The notes under the pieces: generated by a model
The model's input: the letters and a program-made list of their open reading frames with translations, nothing else
Databases searched by the model: none
Told to the model about the DNA's origin: nothing
Made by a program: the position numbers and the translations under genes
Assembly (NCBI GenBank): GCA_965205595.1
Contig: CBDBHI010000080.1
Span: forward strand, 1-64,000
Origin: CATQHP01 sp965205595
GTDB taxonomy: Bacteria > Acidobacteriota > Terriglobia > Bryobacterales > UBA6623
DNA length: 64,000 nt
Direction of reading: 5' to 3'
Shown here: one piece after another, positions 24,172 to 32,443 of the stretch
Layout of the letters: each line of letters opens with the position of its first letter
How positions within the stretch are numbered: the stretch's first letter is position 1

Positions 24172-26001
24172 TCATTGCTTCAAGTGCGCCAGCAGTTTTT
24201 CAGCCTGTGGCCTGCTAACGACCGTGGCAAGCTGCTCCCGCGACAATTCCCGAATCTTCTCGACGCTACCAAACTCCCGCAGGAGCTTTTGAGCTGTACG
24301 TTCGCCAATACCCGGGACCGCCAGCAGCTCTGTGGTGACCGTGCGCTTCGATCGGCGTTGCCGATGAAACGTGATCGCAAAGCGGTGCGCTTCGTCGCGA
24401 ATCTGTTGGACCATGTGTAGGATCGGGTTGAACCGATCTAATTGGATCGGGTCGTCTTCTTGACCGAATACATAGATCGTCTCTTCACGCTTGGCGATCG
24501 CCGCTAGCGGCTGCGTTACCGAGCCCAATTCTTCAAGCGCTTCGGCGGCGGCATGCAGTTGGCCCAAACCACCGTCGACGAGAACCAAGGCGGGGAACGA
24601 TTTATTCTCGTGTTTGAGGCGTGCGTAGCGACGCTGAACGACCTCACGCATCGCGGCGAAATCATCGTTTGCCTGGCGAGACACGATGAATTTTCGGTAG
24701 TTGGCCTTCTTCATGCGGCCACCTTCCCAGACCACCATCGACGCTACGACGTCGGTCCCCTGGGTGTGCGAAATATCGAAACACTCGATGCGGTCCGAGA
24801 GCGTCTCGCCTTTCTCCGGCAAGGGTAGATTCAAGGCATCGCGCCAAGCGTCAATGAGCTGCTTCGCGCTCGGCTTCTTGATTCGGAATCGCTGCTCGAA
24901 TCCGTGGCGAGCGTTGGTCCCGACCAGGTCAAGCATGGCCTTCTTCGAGCCTCGCTGTGGGACGGAAATTTCAACCTTGCGCCCGCGCTTCTCGCTCAGC
25001 AGTTCTTCGAGCACCTCGATATCTTCGAACTCCTCCGGCACATGGACCAGCGACGGAACGTACTGCTGGTCAAGGTAAATTTGCGTGAGCAGCGTACTTA
25101 GAAACTCCAGCCGATCGAATTCGTAAACGTCTTCCCAGAAAAACTCGCGACGGTCAACCACGCGGCCGTTACGCACGTGGAAAAGATTGGCCGCCACGAG
25201 CGGCGGCTCGGCGTAGAAGCCGACGATGTCAATGTCGCGGCCCTCGACGGCTGCCATACGCTGTCGCTCGGCCATTTCCTCGACCGTGGTGATTAGGTCG
25301 CGCAGGCCCGCCGCCTTTTCGAACTCCAGTTGCTCCGAAGCCTCGGCCATGCGGCCCTTGAGATCCTTGATCAACTCGGCTTGGCGGCCACCGAGGAAAG
25401 CTTTGACGTCCTCGACGGCACGATCATAGACGGCGTCTTCGACCAGACCCTGCACGCACGGCCCCCAGCAGCGATGGATGTGAAATTCCAAACAGGCGCG
25501 CGGATGGTGGCGCGTCAGGTCGATGCGGCACGAGGGGATTTTGAAATAGCGGTGAATAAAGTGGACCAGGCGGTGCCCGAGGTTGCCAGGAAAATAAGGC
25601 CCGAAGTACGACGAACCATCTTTTTTCAAACGCCGCGTCACGTAAACGCGAGGGTACTTTTCGCCGGTCAGCTTGATGTATGGGTACGTCTTGTCATCAC
25701 GCAGCAGAACGTTGAACTTCGGCTTGTGCTGCTTGATCAGATTGTTTTCAAGCGCCAGCGCCTCTTTCTCGTTGTGGACAGCAATGTAGGTGATGTCACG
25801 GGCATCGAACAGCAGGCCACCAGTCTTCGCGTCGGCAAGTTTTTCCGCTAGAAAATAGCTGCGCACACGGTCGCGGAGACTTTTGGCCTTGCCGACGTAG
25901 ATAACTTTCCCACGCGCATTCTTGTACTGATAGACGCCGGGCGACGTAGGCAGCGAGGAGGCAATTTCCTTGAGCTTGTCCCAATGATCGGGAGTGTACA
26001 T
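24172..26001 (-). CDS. uvrC: Excinuclease ABC subunit C
   Basis: 609 residues, full length. The N-terminal GIY-YIG nuclease has SPGVYQYKNARGKVIYVGKA, then KSLRDRVRSYF. The middle UVR motif is LKGRMAEASEQLEFEKAAGL. The RNase-H-like 5' nuclease has IECFDISHTQGTDVVASMVV and LVDGGLGQLHAA. A C-terminal helix-hairpin-helix reads LLAVPGIGERTAQKLLREFG. UvrC makes both incisions in nucleotide-excision repair in the cytoplasm. It is not adjacent to uvrA or uvrB. The ATG at 26001 gives MYTPDHWDKLKEIASSLPTS. Confidence 0.97.
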   Translation of the reverse strand: MYTPDHWDKLKEIASSLPTSPGVYQYKNARGKVIYVGKAKSLRDRVRSYFLAEKLADAKTGGLLFDARDITYIAVHNEKEALALENNLIKQHKPKFNVLLRDDKTYPYIKLTGEKYPRVYVTRRLKKDGSSYFGPYFPGNLGHRLVHFIHRYFKIPSCRIDLTRHHPRACLEFHIHRCWGPCVQGLVEDAVYDRAVEDVKAFLGGRQAELIKDLKGRMAEASEQLEFEKAAGLRDLITTVEEMAERQRMAAVEGRDIDIVGFYAEPPLVAANLFHVRNGRVVDRREFFWEDVYEFDRLEFLSTLLTQIYLDQQYVPSLVHVPEEFEDIEVLEELLSEKRGRKVEISVPQRGSKKAMLDLVGTNARHGFEQRFRIKKPSAKQLIDAWRDALNLPLPEKGETLSDRIECFDISHTQGTDVVASMVVWEGGRMKKANYRKFIVSRQANDDFAAMREVVQRRYARLKHENKSFPALVLVDGGLGQLHAAAEALEELGSVTQPLAAIAKREETIYVFGQEDDPIQLDRFNPILHMVQQIRDEAHRFAITFHRQRRSKRTVTTELLAVPGIGERTAQKLLREFGSVEKIRELSREQLATVVSRPQAEKLLAHLKQ

Positions 26002-26074
26002 CGAACGCCTCTAGGATAACGGTCGCTCCCCAGCGACCTGCACTTTTGAAGCGGGTCGGCAGGCGATCGATCGG

Positions 26075-26530
26075 CTAGAGCGGCAGTTGGTAAACGCAAA
26101 AAACGCTATCTCGTTGCCAACCCATTTTCTCGTAGACCGCTTGCGCCGTCGTGTTGCTCAGCTCGGTCGACAGCGCCAGGCGAATCGCGCCCACTCGCCT
26201 TCCGTACTGAGCAGCCGCCTCAAGTAGTGCCGACCCCACACCGCGGCTTCGCGCATCCGAGGCTACGTACAGATCGTTCAAGATGAAGATCCGCGCCATC
26301 GAAGCTGACGAGAAACTGGGGTAAAGTTGCGTAAAGCCGAGCGCATGCTCTCCCTCAACAGCCAGAAAAATCAGTGACTGGTTGTGCTCGAAACGATCGA
26401 GCAAGAAACGACGCGCGCGCTCGGTATCGCTCGGCTGCCGATAGAATTGGCGGTAAGCGTCGAACAGCGGTACGACGAGATCGAGATCCTCGACCGTTGC
26501 CTGCCTGACTTTCACTTCAGGTGTTGACAT
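26075..26530 (-). CDS. GNAT-family N-acetyltransferase
   Basis: Start at ATG 26530 (MSTPEVKVRQATVEDLDLVV), 151 residues. The GNAT fold is complete: N-terminal VRQATVEDLDLVVPLFDAYR, core strand LNDLYVASDARSRGVGSALL with the acetyl-CoA loop (RSRGVGSAL), and a C-terminal Tyr/Gly segment AQAVYEKMGWQRD. It transfers an acetyl group from acetyl-CoA to an amine; the substrate is not deducible. Small cytoplasmic enzyme between uvrC and the TPR gene, same strand. Confidence 0.9.
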   Translation of the reverse strand: MSTPEVKVRQATVEDLDLVVPLFDAYRQFYRQPSDTERARRFLLDRFEHNQSLIFLAVEGEHALGFTQLYPSFSSASMARIFILNDLYVASDARSRGVGSALLEAAAQYGRRVGAIRLALSTELSNTTAQAVYEKMGWQRDSVFCVYQLPL

Positions 26531-26613
26531 GCCCAATTGTTGCCATTGACTCTTTTTCAATCCGCTACGACGACGCAGTGGCCGCGAACTTTCGCTCTGC
26601 CCGCTACAGCCCA

Positions 26614-28209
26614 TTAAAACCGTGACGCCCGAAGCCAGGCATCTGACCGCGCCCAACTTTCCTCGAGATCCGCATCAACTTCAGCAGAGCGCCTTCCCTG
26701 GCCTTCAAGCGCCTGTTGCAGGCCAAACAACGACCAGCCATTGTGCGGGTGGTCGACGAGTTCCTGCCGGTAGACGCGGTCCGCCTCGGCATAGCGTTCG
26801 ACCTCGAGCAGCGCCGCTCCTAGCCAATGGCGCGCGGCGAATGGCAGCGGCTCTGGTTCGTCGTAAACCAGCGCATCGTCAAGCGCAACCGCAACCTCGA
26901 ATGCCCGTATCGCCCCGTCGAGATCGCCTCGTTCGCGGCGAATCTCTCCTCTCAGAATTGCGGCAAGTACTCCGAGCAAATCGCACGCTTGATGAAAGCG
27001 AAACTGAGCCGGCTCGTACCGCAACTCTTCGAGTCTGTTTAGGTGAGCTTCGGCGAAATCAGCTTCGCCAAGCCGCAACCGCGCGTAGCCTTGTGCGAAA
27101 TCCCAAAAGCCCGCCGCCACCGTTCTTTTGGGCCGCTCGGAAATCGCCGCCACTTCATCGAATCGGCCGAAACGGATCAGCGTCGTTAGGTGGTACAGCG
27201 GGTTGCCGGTGAGTTTGGCGTAATCTTTTCCGGCTTGGATCGCGATCGCGCCTTGTCCGTCCATCGACGCGGCGAATAGCAGCATGTGCAGATTGTGCGA
27301 GGGGTAAATCGCAAAGCCCTCGTCGACATCCGCCTTGAGGTCTGAGTGCCAAGCCTGAATGTTCGCGCGCACCGAGTCAGACCAGCGCCCAATCTCGTTC
27401 CAGGTGTGCGAAGGCATATGGTTGATGTGGCTCGCGCCTGGAATCGAGTTGCCGATGAACTCGGCGCAGGCTTCAGCCTTACCGGGATCGACGGTCGATT
27501 CCGTAGCGTGAATATACAGGTGGCACGCGCCGGGGTGGCGAATATCTTTGCGAAGGATGGCTTCGAGCACGCCGTGAAGGCGCTTCACGTCGGGGTCGTG
27601 AATATCACGCTCGCCGCGCCGCGGCTCCATCACAAACAGCGCTTCAGCGTAGAGTGTGGCCGCGTCAAGATCTTCGGGGAAGCGTTCCGCCAGCTTGCCC
27701 ATCGCATCGGCGTACGGTTCATCTTGCTCCAGACGTTTTTCGGGATCGAAATCTTCGACGTAGCGAACCGCCAACGCCTCTATAATTGCCTGCTCACGCG
27801 GACTCGCGTGATCGTTCGCAAGTTCGATCGCCCTTTGAATTGCCGCGTAGGCATGTGGCGCGTCTTTCTTGCCCATCGGTCCGTTCAAGTACGAGCCCCA
27901 GCTCCAAGCCTCGCCCCAAAAACAAATTGCGCAGTTCGGATCGCGCTTGTGGGCTTCGCGAAATGAGCGTGTCGCGTCCTGCTTCGCAAACGCGTACATC
28001 ATCTGAAAACCCTGGTTGAAGTACGCCTGTGCCTCGGCATTATTCGATGAGATTTCCCTCGTGAACGTACCCAGGCCCTTGCTGTAGAGCGGGATCGGCT
28101 CGTTGAAAATCGCCGGCAGCTCCGCGGAATCGCTCTTTTCCTCCGCCATCGCAACGGGCGTAAACGCCGCCACGAGCAGCACACCGGCGGCCAAAAGTTG
28201 TGCAATCAT
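26614..28209 (-). CDS. Secreted TPR-repeat protein
   Basis: 531 residues with a signal peptide (MIAQLLAAGVLLVAAFTPVAMA). TPR-like helical pairs follow: AEAQAYFNQGFQMMYAFAKQ, DATRSFREAHKRDPNCAICF, DLDAATLYAEALFVMEPRRG, and near the C-terminus LDGAIRAFEVAVALDD and VERYAEADRVYRQELVDHPH. The HACHLYIHATE-like segment (PGACHLYIHATESTVDPGKA) and INHMPSHTWNEIGRW are conserved in a group of large TPR proteins of Acidobacteriota and Bacteroidota of unknown role. Two cysteines (NCAIC) could form a disulfide. Probably periplasmic scaffold; no enzyme domain seen. Confidence 0.82.
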   Translation of the reverse strand: MIAQLLAAGVLLVAAFTPVAMAEEKSDSAELPAIFNEPIPLYSKGLGTFTREISSNNAEAQAYFNQGFQMMYAFAKQDATRSFREAHKRDPNCAICFWGEAWSWGSYLNGPMGKKDAPHAYAAIQRAIELANDHASPREQAIIEALAVRYVEDFDPEKRLEQDEPYADAMGKLAERFPEDLDAATLYAEALFVMEPRRGERDIHDPDVKRLHGVLEAILRKDIRHPGACHLYIHATESTVDPGKAEACAEFIGNSIPGASHINHMPSHTWNEIGRWSDSVRANIQAWHSDLKADVDEGFAIYPSHNLHMLLFAASMDGQGAIAIQAGKDYAKLTGNPLYHLTTLIRFGRFDEVAAISERPKRTVAAGFWDFAQGYARLRLGEADFAEAHLNRLEELRYEPAQFRFHQACDLLGVLAAILRGEIRRERGDLDGAIRAFEVAVALDDALVYDEPEPLPFAARHWLGAALLEVERYAEADRVYRQELVDHPHNGWSLFGLQQALEGQGRRSAEVDADLEESWARSDAWLRASRF

Positions 28210-28294
28210 CGAGCGACCCTCCTAACGTCAAGAACCTCGATCAAGCGAAGACTACTATCGTCTCGCAAAACTTTCGATCGTTGCCACGACGCTG

Positions 28295-28897
28295 TCAACC
28301 ACTGCCCTTGTTCTCGAAATGAACAAAGTCGATCAGGAAGACCGCACCCAGAAACAGCGCCTTTAGCTTGACGTCCCAATGCTGTGGGTACACCACGCCG
28401 AAGTTATCCGCATCGGTAAAGCCCTCTTTCAAAAGCCCGCTCCACTTCTTGGTGATTTGCCCCTGCTCGGTCTCGTCGCTCATGATTCGAAACGTCCAAG
28501 GGTGCAGGATCGGGCCGAACAGTTGGTAGATTTCCTTGCCGGTTGGGTCAAGCACCGCGTACTTACGCCGCAAAATCGCAAATCGCCGTTCGATCGACCC
28601 CAGCGAAATTCCCTGCGAATCGGCAACTCCAATCTCGTGGAAATAGAAGCGAAATGGTCGCGTCACCCGCAAGACTTCACGGCCATCCTCGCCCAAGACG
28701 ACCATCGTAAACGGGCGCAGTCCCTTCAAGAACCATCGCATCAGCATCGACCCGCCCTCTTCCGCGGCCAGGTAGATCGTGTGGCCATCGAAGTCCGATA
28801 TCTCGTACTTGTTCTTTGTCTCGAAGCTAGTGAGTATTTCGCCCCACTCTTTCTTCTGACTTACGATGAGGCTGCTAGTCGATTGTAAGCGCTCCAC
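28295..28897 (-). CDS. Phospholipid-scramblase-like (LURP-one-related) protein
   Basis: 200 residues of the Scramblase/Tubby-like beta-barrel family: NKYEISDFDGHTIYLAAEEG, PFTMVVLGEDGREVLRVTRP, FRFYFHEIGVADSQGISLGS, FAILRRKYAVLDPTGKEIYQ, and a C-terminal hydrophobic helix ALFLGAVFLIDFVHF. The family folds as a 12-strand barrel around a buried helix. In eukaryotes it moves phospholipids or acts in signalling; bacterial members are uncharacterised. The start MERLQSTSSLI at 28897 has a fair ribosome site (GAGGGA). Divergent from the octaheme cytochrome gene. Confidence 0.8.
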   Translation of the reverse strand: MERLQSTSSLIVSQKKEWGEILTSFETKNKYEISDFDGHTIYLAAEEGGSMLMRWFLKGLRPFTMVVLGEDGREVLRVTRPFRFYFHEIGVADSQGISLGSIERRFAILRRKYAVLDPTGKEIYQLFGPILHPWTFRIMSDETEQGQITKKWSGLLKEGFTDADNFGVVYPQHWDVKLKALFLGAVFLIDFVHFENKGSG

Positions 28898-29015
28898 GTC
28901 GAATTATCCCTCCTAACTGCGTCACAACTATATCAGCCGGCTCATTGACCTAGACCGGCCCCCAACCGCCGATCGGCGCCAAGTCCTAAACTGTACCGAG
29001 AGGAACGAGAGCTGC

Positions 29016-30233
29016 ATGAGTAGAAATCGCCACTGTATTAATGCGCTACCCCTGGTCGTCGCGATAACCGTTTTGACGGCAGCCAGTGCGGTCGCCCAAA
29101 CTAACCCCGAGTTCGTCGGCTCGCAAGCCTGTGAGACCTGCCACAAGAACGTATACGACCGCTGGCAAGACACGCTCATGGCCAACATTCTCGTCGACGT
29201 GAAAGCGCGCCCCGAGGTGATCGTTGGAGACTTCGACAATCCCAACCCGCTCGTCACCTTCAAGAAAGAGGACATCGTTTTCACCTACGGCAGCAAATGG
29301 AAGCAGCGCTACTTCACCAAGATCGACGACGACTACTGCGTCTTCCCCGCGCAGTGGGACGTCAAGAACAAAGTGTGGCGAAAATACTACGTAGCAGCGG
29401 GCACCGACTGGTGGGCCGAGCACTATCCCGCTGATCAGATGCAGCGACCCACGGGCCCGACCTGCGACGGCTGCCACTCGACCAACTACGACATCAAGAC
29501 CAAGCAAGTGACCGAGTGGAATGTCGGTTGCGAGAAGTGCCACGGCGGCGGCGGCGATCATGTGCTGGGCCCTTCGAAAGCGAACATCGTCAATCCGGCC
29601 AAGCTCGACTACGTACGCGCCGCCGACGTCTGCATTCAGTGCCATTCGCAGGGTCAGCCGATTGAGAAGCCGATCGAGGGCGTCTATTATGATTGGCCGG
29701 TCGGCTACCAGCCGGGTGAGCGCTTGAGCGACTACTGGCTGCTAGAGGAACATCACCTGGGCGAAGAAAGTTTCACGCATTGGGCCGAGGGGTCGGCGCA
29801 CAAGAACCGCATGCAGGGCAATGACTTTGTCACCAGCGCTATGTATACGAAAGGCGTGCGCTGCTGGTCGTGCCATGACGTTCATGGAACGGAGCACGGC
29901 GCGGACCTCATCAAGCCCGCCAACAGCCTTTGCCAGACCTGCCATACGCCGGAATCTCCCGCCGGGCCGCGCGGGACCATCGAGGAACATACTCACCATG
30001 CAGCCGAGAGCGAGGGCAGTCAGTGCACCGCCTGCCACATGCCGGCGATTGCCAAGACGGTCGGCGATGTGAATGTCCGCAGCCACACGTTCCGCTTCAT
30101 CAGTCCATCGGCAAGTGAGAGTTACGGCGTCCCAAACCCCTGCACGTCATGCCACACCGATCAGAGCAATGAATGGGCGAGTGAGCAACTGCTCGAGTGG
30201 GAAAATTTTTCGCCCTGGAGGGTAGGGTACTAG
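29016..30233 (+). CDS. Periplasmic octaheme c-type cytochrome
   Basis: 405 residues with a signal peptide (LPLVVAITVLTAASAVA) and eight CxxCH motifs: CETCH, CDGCH, CEKCH, CIQCH, CWSCH, CQTCH, CTACH and CTSCH. The C-terminal half (HLGEESFTHWAEGSAHKNRM, VRCWSCHDVHGTEHGADLI, CTSCHTDQSNEWASEQL) follows the cytochrome c554/NrfB-like multiheme pattern, with extra His residues available as sixth ligands. It carries electrons across the periplasm or acts on small N or S compounds; no CxxCK active-site heme is seen, so nitrite reductase activity is not indicated. The TAG stop (30231-30233) lies on the first bases of IS630, but the target TA duplication means the original sequence also ended TAC TAG, so the protein is probably unchanged. 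Confidence 0.9.
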   Translation: MSRNRHCINALPLVVAITVLTAASAVAQTNPEFVGSQACETCHKNVYDRWQDTLMANILVDVKARPEVIVGDFDNPNPLVTFKKEDIVFTYGSKWKQRYFTKIDDDYCVFPAQWDVKNKVWRKYYVAAGTDWWAEHYPADQMQRPTGPTCDGCHSTNYDIKTKQVTEWNVGCEKCHGGGGDHVLGPSKANIVNPAKLDYVRAADVCIQCHSQGQPIEKPIEGVYYDWPVGYQPGERLSDYWLLEEHHLGEESFTHWAEGSAHKNRMQGNDFVTSAMYTKGVRCWSCHDVHGTEHGADLIKPANSLCQTCHTPESPAGPRGTIEEHTHHAAESEGSQCTACHMPAIAKTVGDVNVRSHTFRFISPSASESYGVPNPCTSCHTDQSNEWASEQLLEWENFSPWRVGY

Positions 30234-31353
30234 TACTAACTTGCGAAAGTAAGGCCTTTAACTGTAAAATGTCGGTATGGCAAGACCGGCAACGGTGATT
30301 CGACTGAACGCCGAGGAAGAAGAGACGCTGCGACTCTGGGTGCGCGGCCACAAGTCCGAACGGCGCATGGTGGAGCGCGCTCGCATTGTGCTGCTGGCGG
30401 CCGCCGCTACCTCGACCGCCGAGATCGCCCGGCAACTGGGATCCCCGGCGGCGCGCGTGTCGAAATGGCGCACCCGCTTCGCCCAGCAACGTCTGGCGGG
30501 ATTATGCGATCAAGCGCGTTCCGGCAGGCCCGCGCGGTACGACCAAGCGACGCGCAAACGCATCCTCTGCCAACTCGACGAAGCTCCGCCCGAAGGGCAC
30601 GCCACTTGGACAGGCGAACTGCTCGCGGAAGCTCTCGGCGACGTCAGCAAGCATCAAGTCTGGCGCGTACTGCGGCAGCTCGGCGTGTCCTTGCGGCGGC
30701 GGCGCAGTTGGTGTTTGTCAACCGACCCGGAGTTCGCTCGCAAGGCCGCCGACATTGTCGGACTCTACCTCAGCCCGCCGGAAAACGCCGTGGTGCTCGC
30801 GGTCGACGAGAAGCCGAGCATCCAGGCCTTGGAGCGAGCGCAGGGCTGGCTACGCTTGCCCAACGGCAAGGCCTTGACGGGCTTCTCGCACGGCTACAGG
30901 CGGCACGGCACGACGCCGCTTTTCGCCGCGCTGGAAGTGGCTACCGGATTCATCATCGCCGGACACTATTGGCGCCGACGGCGTCGCGAGTTTCTCGACT
31001 TCATGAACCACATCGCGGCCATCCACGAAGGCCGCGAGATCCACATCATCTTGGATAACTTGAACACTCACAAGCCCAAAAATGACCGCTGGCTGCAACG
31101 TCATGCGAACATCCATTTTCACTACACGCCGACCTACAGTTCGTGGATGAATCAGGTTGAGGTGTGGTTTTCGATTCTGAGCCGCCGCGCCTTGCGGGGG
31201 GCGAGTTTCACTTCCCCCCGGCAGGTGCGCGAGGCCATCGACAGCTTCGTCCGCGTCTACAACTCCAAGGCTACTCCGTTCGAATGGACCAAGACCGTCG
31301 TAGCCCCTCGTCCCCTCGCCAGTAAATATTCTAACTTACGCAACTAAGTACTA
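30231..31353 (+). mobile_element. Complete IS630-family insertion sequence
   Basis: The terminal repeats are TAGTACTAACTTGCGAAAGT (from 30231) and the inverted right end TAGTACTTAGTTGCGTAAGT (to 31353). TA stands at both edges, as expected for the TA-duplicating IS630/Tc1 group. One transposase gene fills the element. It lies directly after the octaheme cytochrome's last codon. An 81-bp left-end scar, identical to this copy, is at 4456-4536. Confidence 0.93.
30277..31347 (+). CDS. IS630-family DDE transposase
   Basis: 356 residues. The N-terminal helix-turn-helix region has SERRMVERARIVLLAAAATS and TAEIARQLGSPAARVSKWRT. The DDE core has VVLAVDEKPSIQALERAQGW (first Asp), IHIILDNLNTHK (second Asp) and PTYSSWMNQVEVWFSILSRR (Glu), the IS630 spacing and motif style. 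It cuts and inserts the element at TA. The frame is intact with ATG 30277 and ends inside the right terminal repeat, so the copy could be active. Confidence 0.95.
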   Translation: MARPATVIRLNAEEEETLRLWVRGHKSERRMVERARIVLLAAAATSTAEIARQLGSPAARVSKWRTRFAQQRLAGLCDQARSGRPARYDQATRKRILCQLDEAPPEGHATWTGELLAEALGDVSKHQVWRVLRQLGVSLRRRRSWCLSTDPEFARKAADIVGLYLSPPENAVVLAVDEKPSIQALERAQGWLRLPNGKALTGFSHGYRRHGTTPLFAALEVATGFIIAGHYWRRRRREFLDFMNHIAAIHEGREIHIILDNLNTHKPKNDRWLQRHANIHFHYTPTYSSWMNQVEVWFSILSRRALRGASFTSPRQVREAIDSFVRVYNSKATPFEWTKTVVAPRPLASKYSNLRN

Positions 31354-31667
31354 GGCGGCATTCTTCTATGCTCTTCGTAGTTCCTCGGCGCCCCTCGGTC
31401 CTTGAACCGTGGGCGCAGGCTGCCGTCGCTTACTAATCGCGGAACTCGTTTCGGCGCCCAAGCTGTCCCGCCCGGCTCTGCCAATCTCTGACAGTGCTCC
31501 GACACGTGAGGAAAAGGCGGAATACGACCGCCCTCTTCATACCGGCCCCACCTCCGCCGATAAGAGCACAAGAACCTTGTCGAATTGCAGAGAAGGCAGC
31601 AATCTTAAACAGTTCAACGTGATTGTGGGTCCGTCTCTCTGACGGCAAACATCAGAAGACCAACTGA
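31354..31667. other. Intergenic stretch, no gene seen
   Basis: 314 bases between IS630 and the outer-membrane pseudogene. No open frame with family features, no tRNA and no clear terminator were recognised. It probably held the promoter of the following dead gene. Confidence 0.5.
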
Positions 31668-32415
31668 ATGAAGTTACTTATCTGGGCCTGGACCCTGTTT
31701 TACATTGCCCTCCCGCTCCATGCGGAGGCTGGCGGGGCTGTGGATTCCGGCGCGGCGGACGCGACGTTAACCGCGCCCGAGCGGGCCTCACTTCTCCCAA
31801 AAGCCAAGCTGGGTCTCACCCACTACTTTGATAGTCGCCAGTACGAAACGCTAGCCGTTTTCTCGCAGGTATGACGACTTGCCGTTGGGCCTGCATTTGT
31901 GGGGCTTTACTGACCTTCACGGCGACCAGAATCACCCTGGCGGCCGATTCCAGCTTGACCGCTACTTCATGGAGTACCGCGTCCTGGCGCCTTTGAAATC
32001 GGATTGGCTTTCGAAATCCGATACTTTCGGGGGCATCGCGGAATACAACGACTTCAACGGACCCGGCAATAGCCTGCTGCGCTTCGGGGCATATTACCAA
32101 CACGTGTTGCCGCTCGCCGGCGAGCGCAAGGGATCTCTGCAGTGGCGCGTGTTTCCCTACGAGACCGATGGTCATGGCTCGTAGGTCAGCCTCAGTTATT
32201 CGATTCCCCTGGCGAACCGCCTCAGCATCTCAGGGTTTGCAGACCTCAACTTCATTGCGCAAGGAGCCGATCGTTGGGTTATTGAGCCTCAACTCAATGT
32301 CCGCTTGAACAAGCATGTCGCGGCAGTATTGGAGATTCGGCACAACGGGTTCGAGCAGGCCGCGCCGGGCATCGGTGGCAACGGCTTTGCTCTAGGGCTG
32401 AGATTTTCTCGGTAG
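31668..32415 (+). pseudogene. Outer-membrane beta-barrel protein gene with frameshift and in-frame stop
   Basis: Begins MKLLIWAWTLFYIALPLHAE (signal peptide) and KLGLTHYFDSRQYETLAVFS. At about 31868 the frame must change: frame 3 ends QV*, while frame 1 continues RYDDLPLGLHLWGFTDLHGD. The latter runs to an in-frame TAG at 32182-32184, then continues VSLSYSIPLANRLSISGFAD...RLNKHVAAVLEIRHNG to TAG 32413-32415. Alternating strands with terminal ...LGLRFSR and repeated aromatic girdles indicate a small outer-membrane barrel. Two separate lesions mean the gene is almost surely dead. Ligand or partner unknown. Confidence 0.8.
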
Positions 32416-32443
32416 AAAGCTGACCTGATCGAGGATAGGATCG

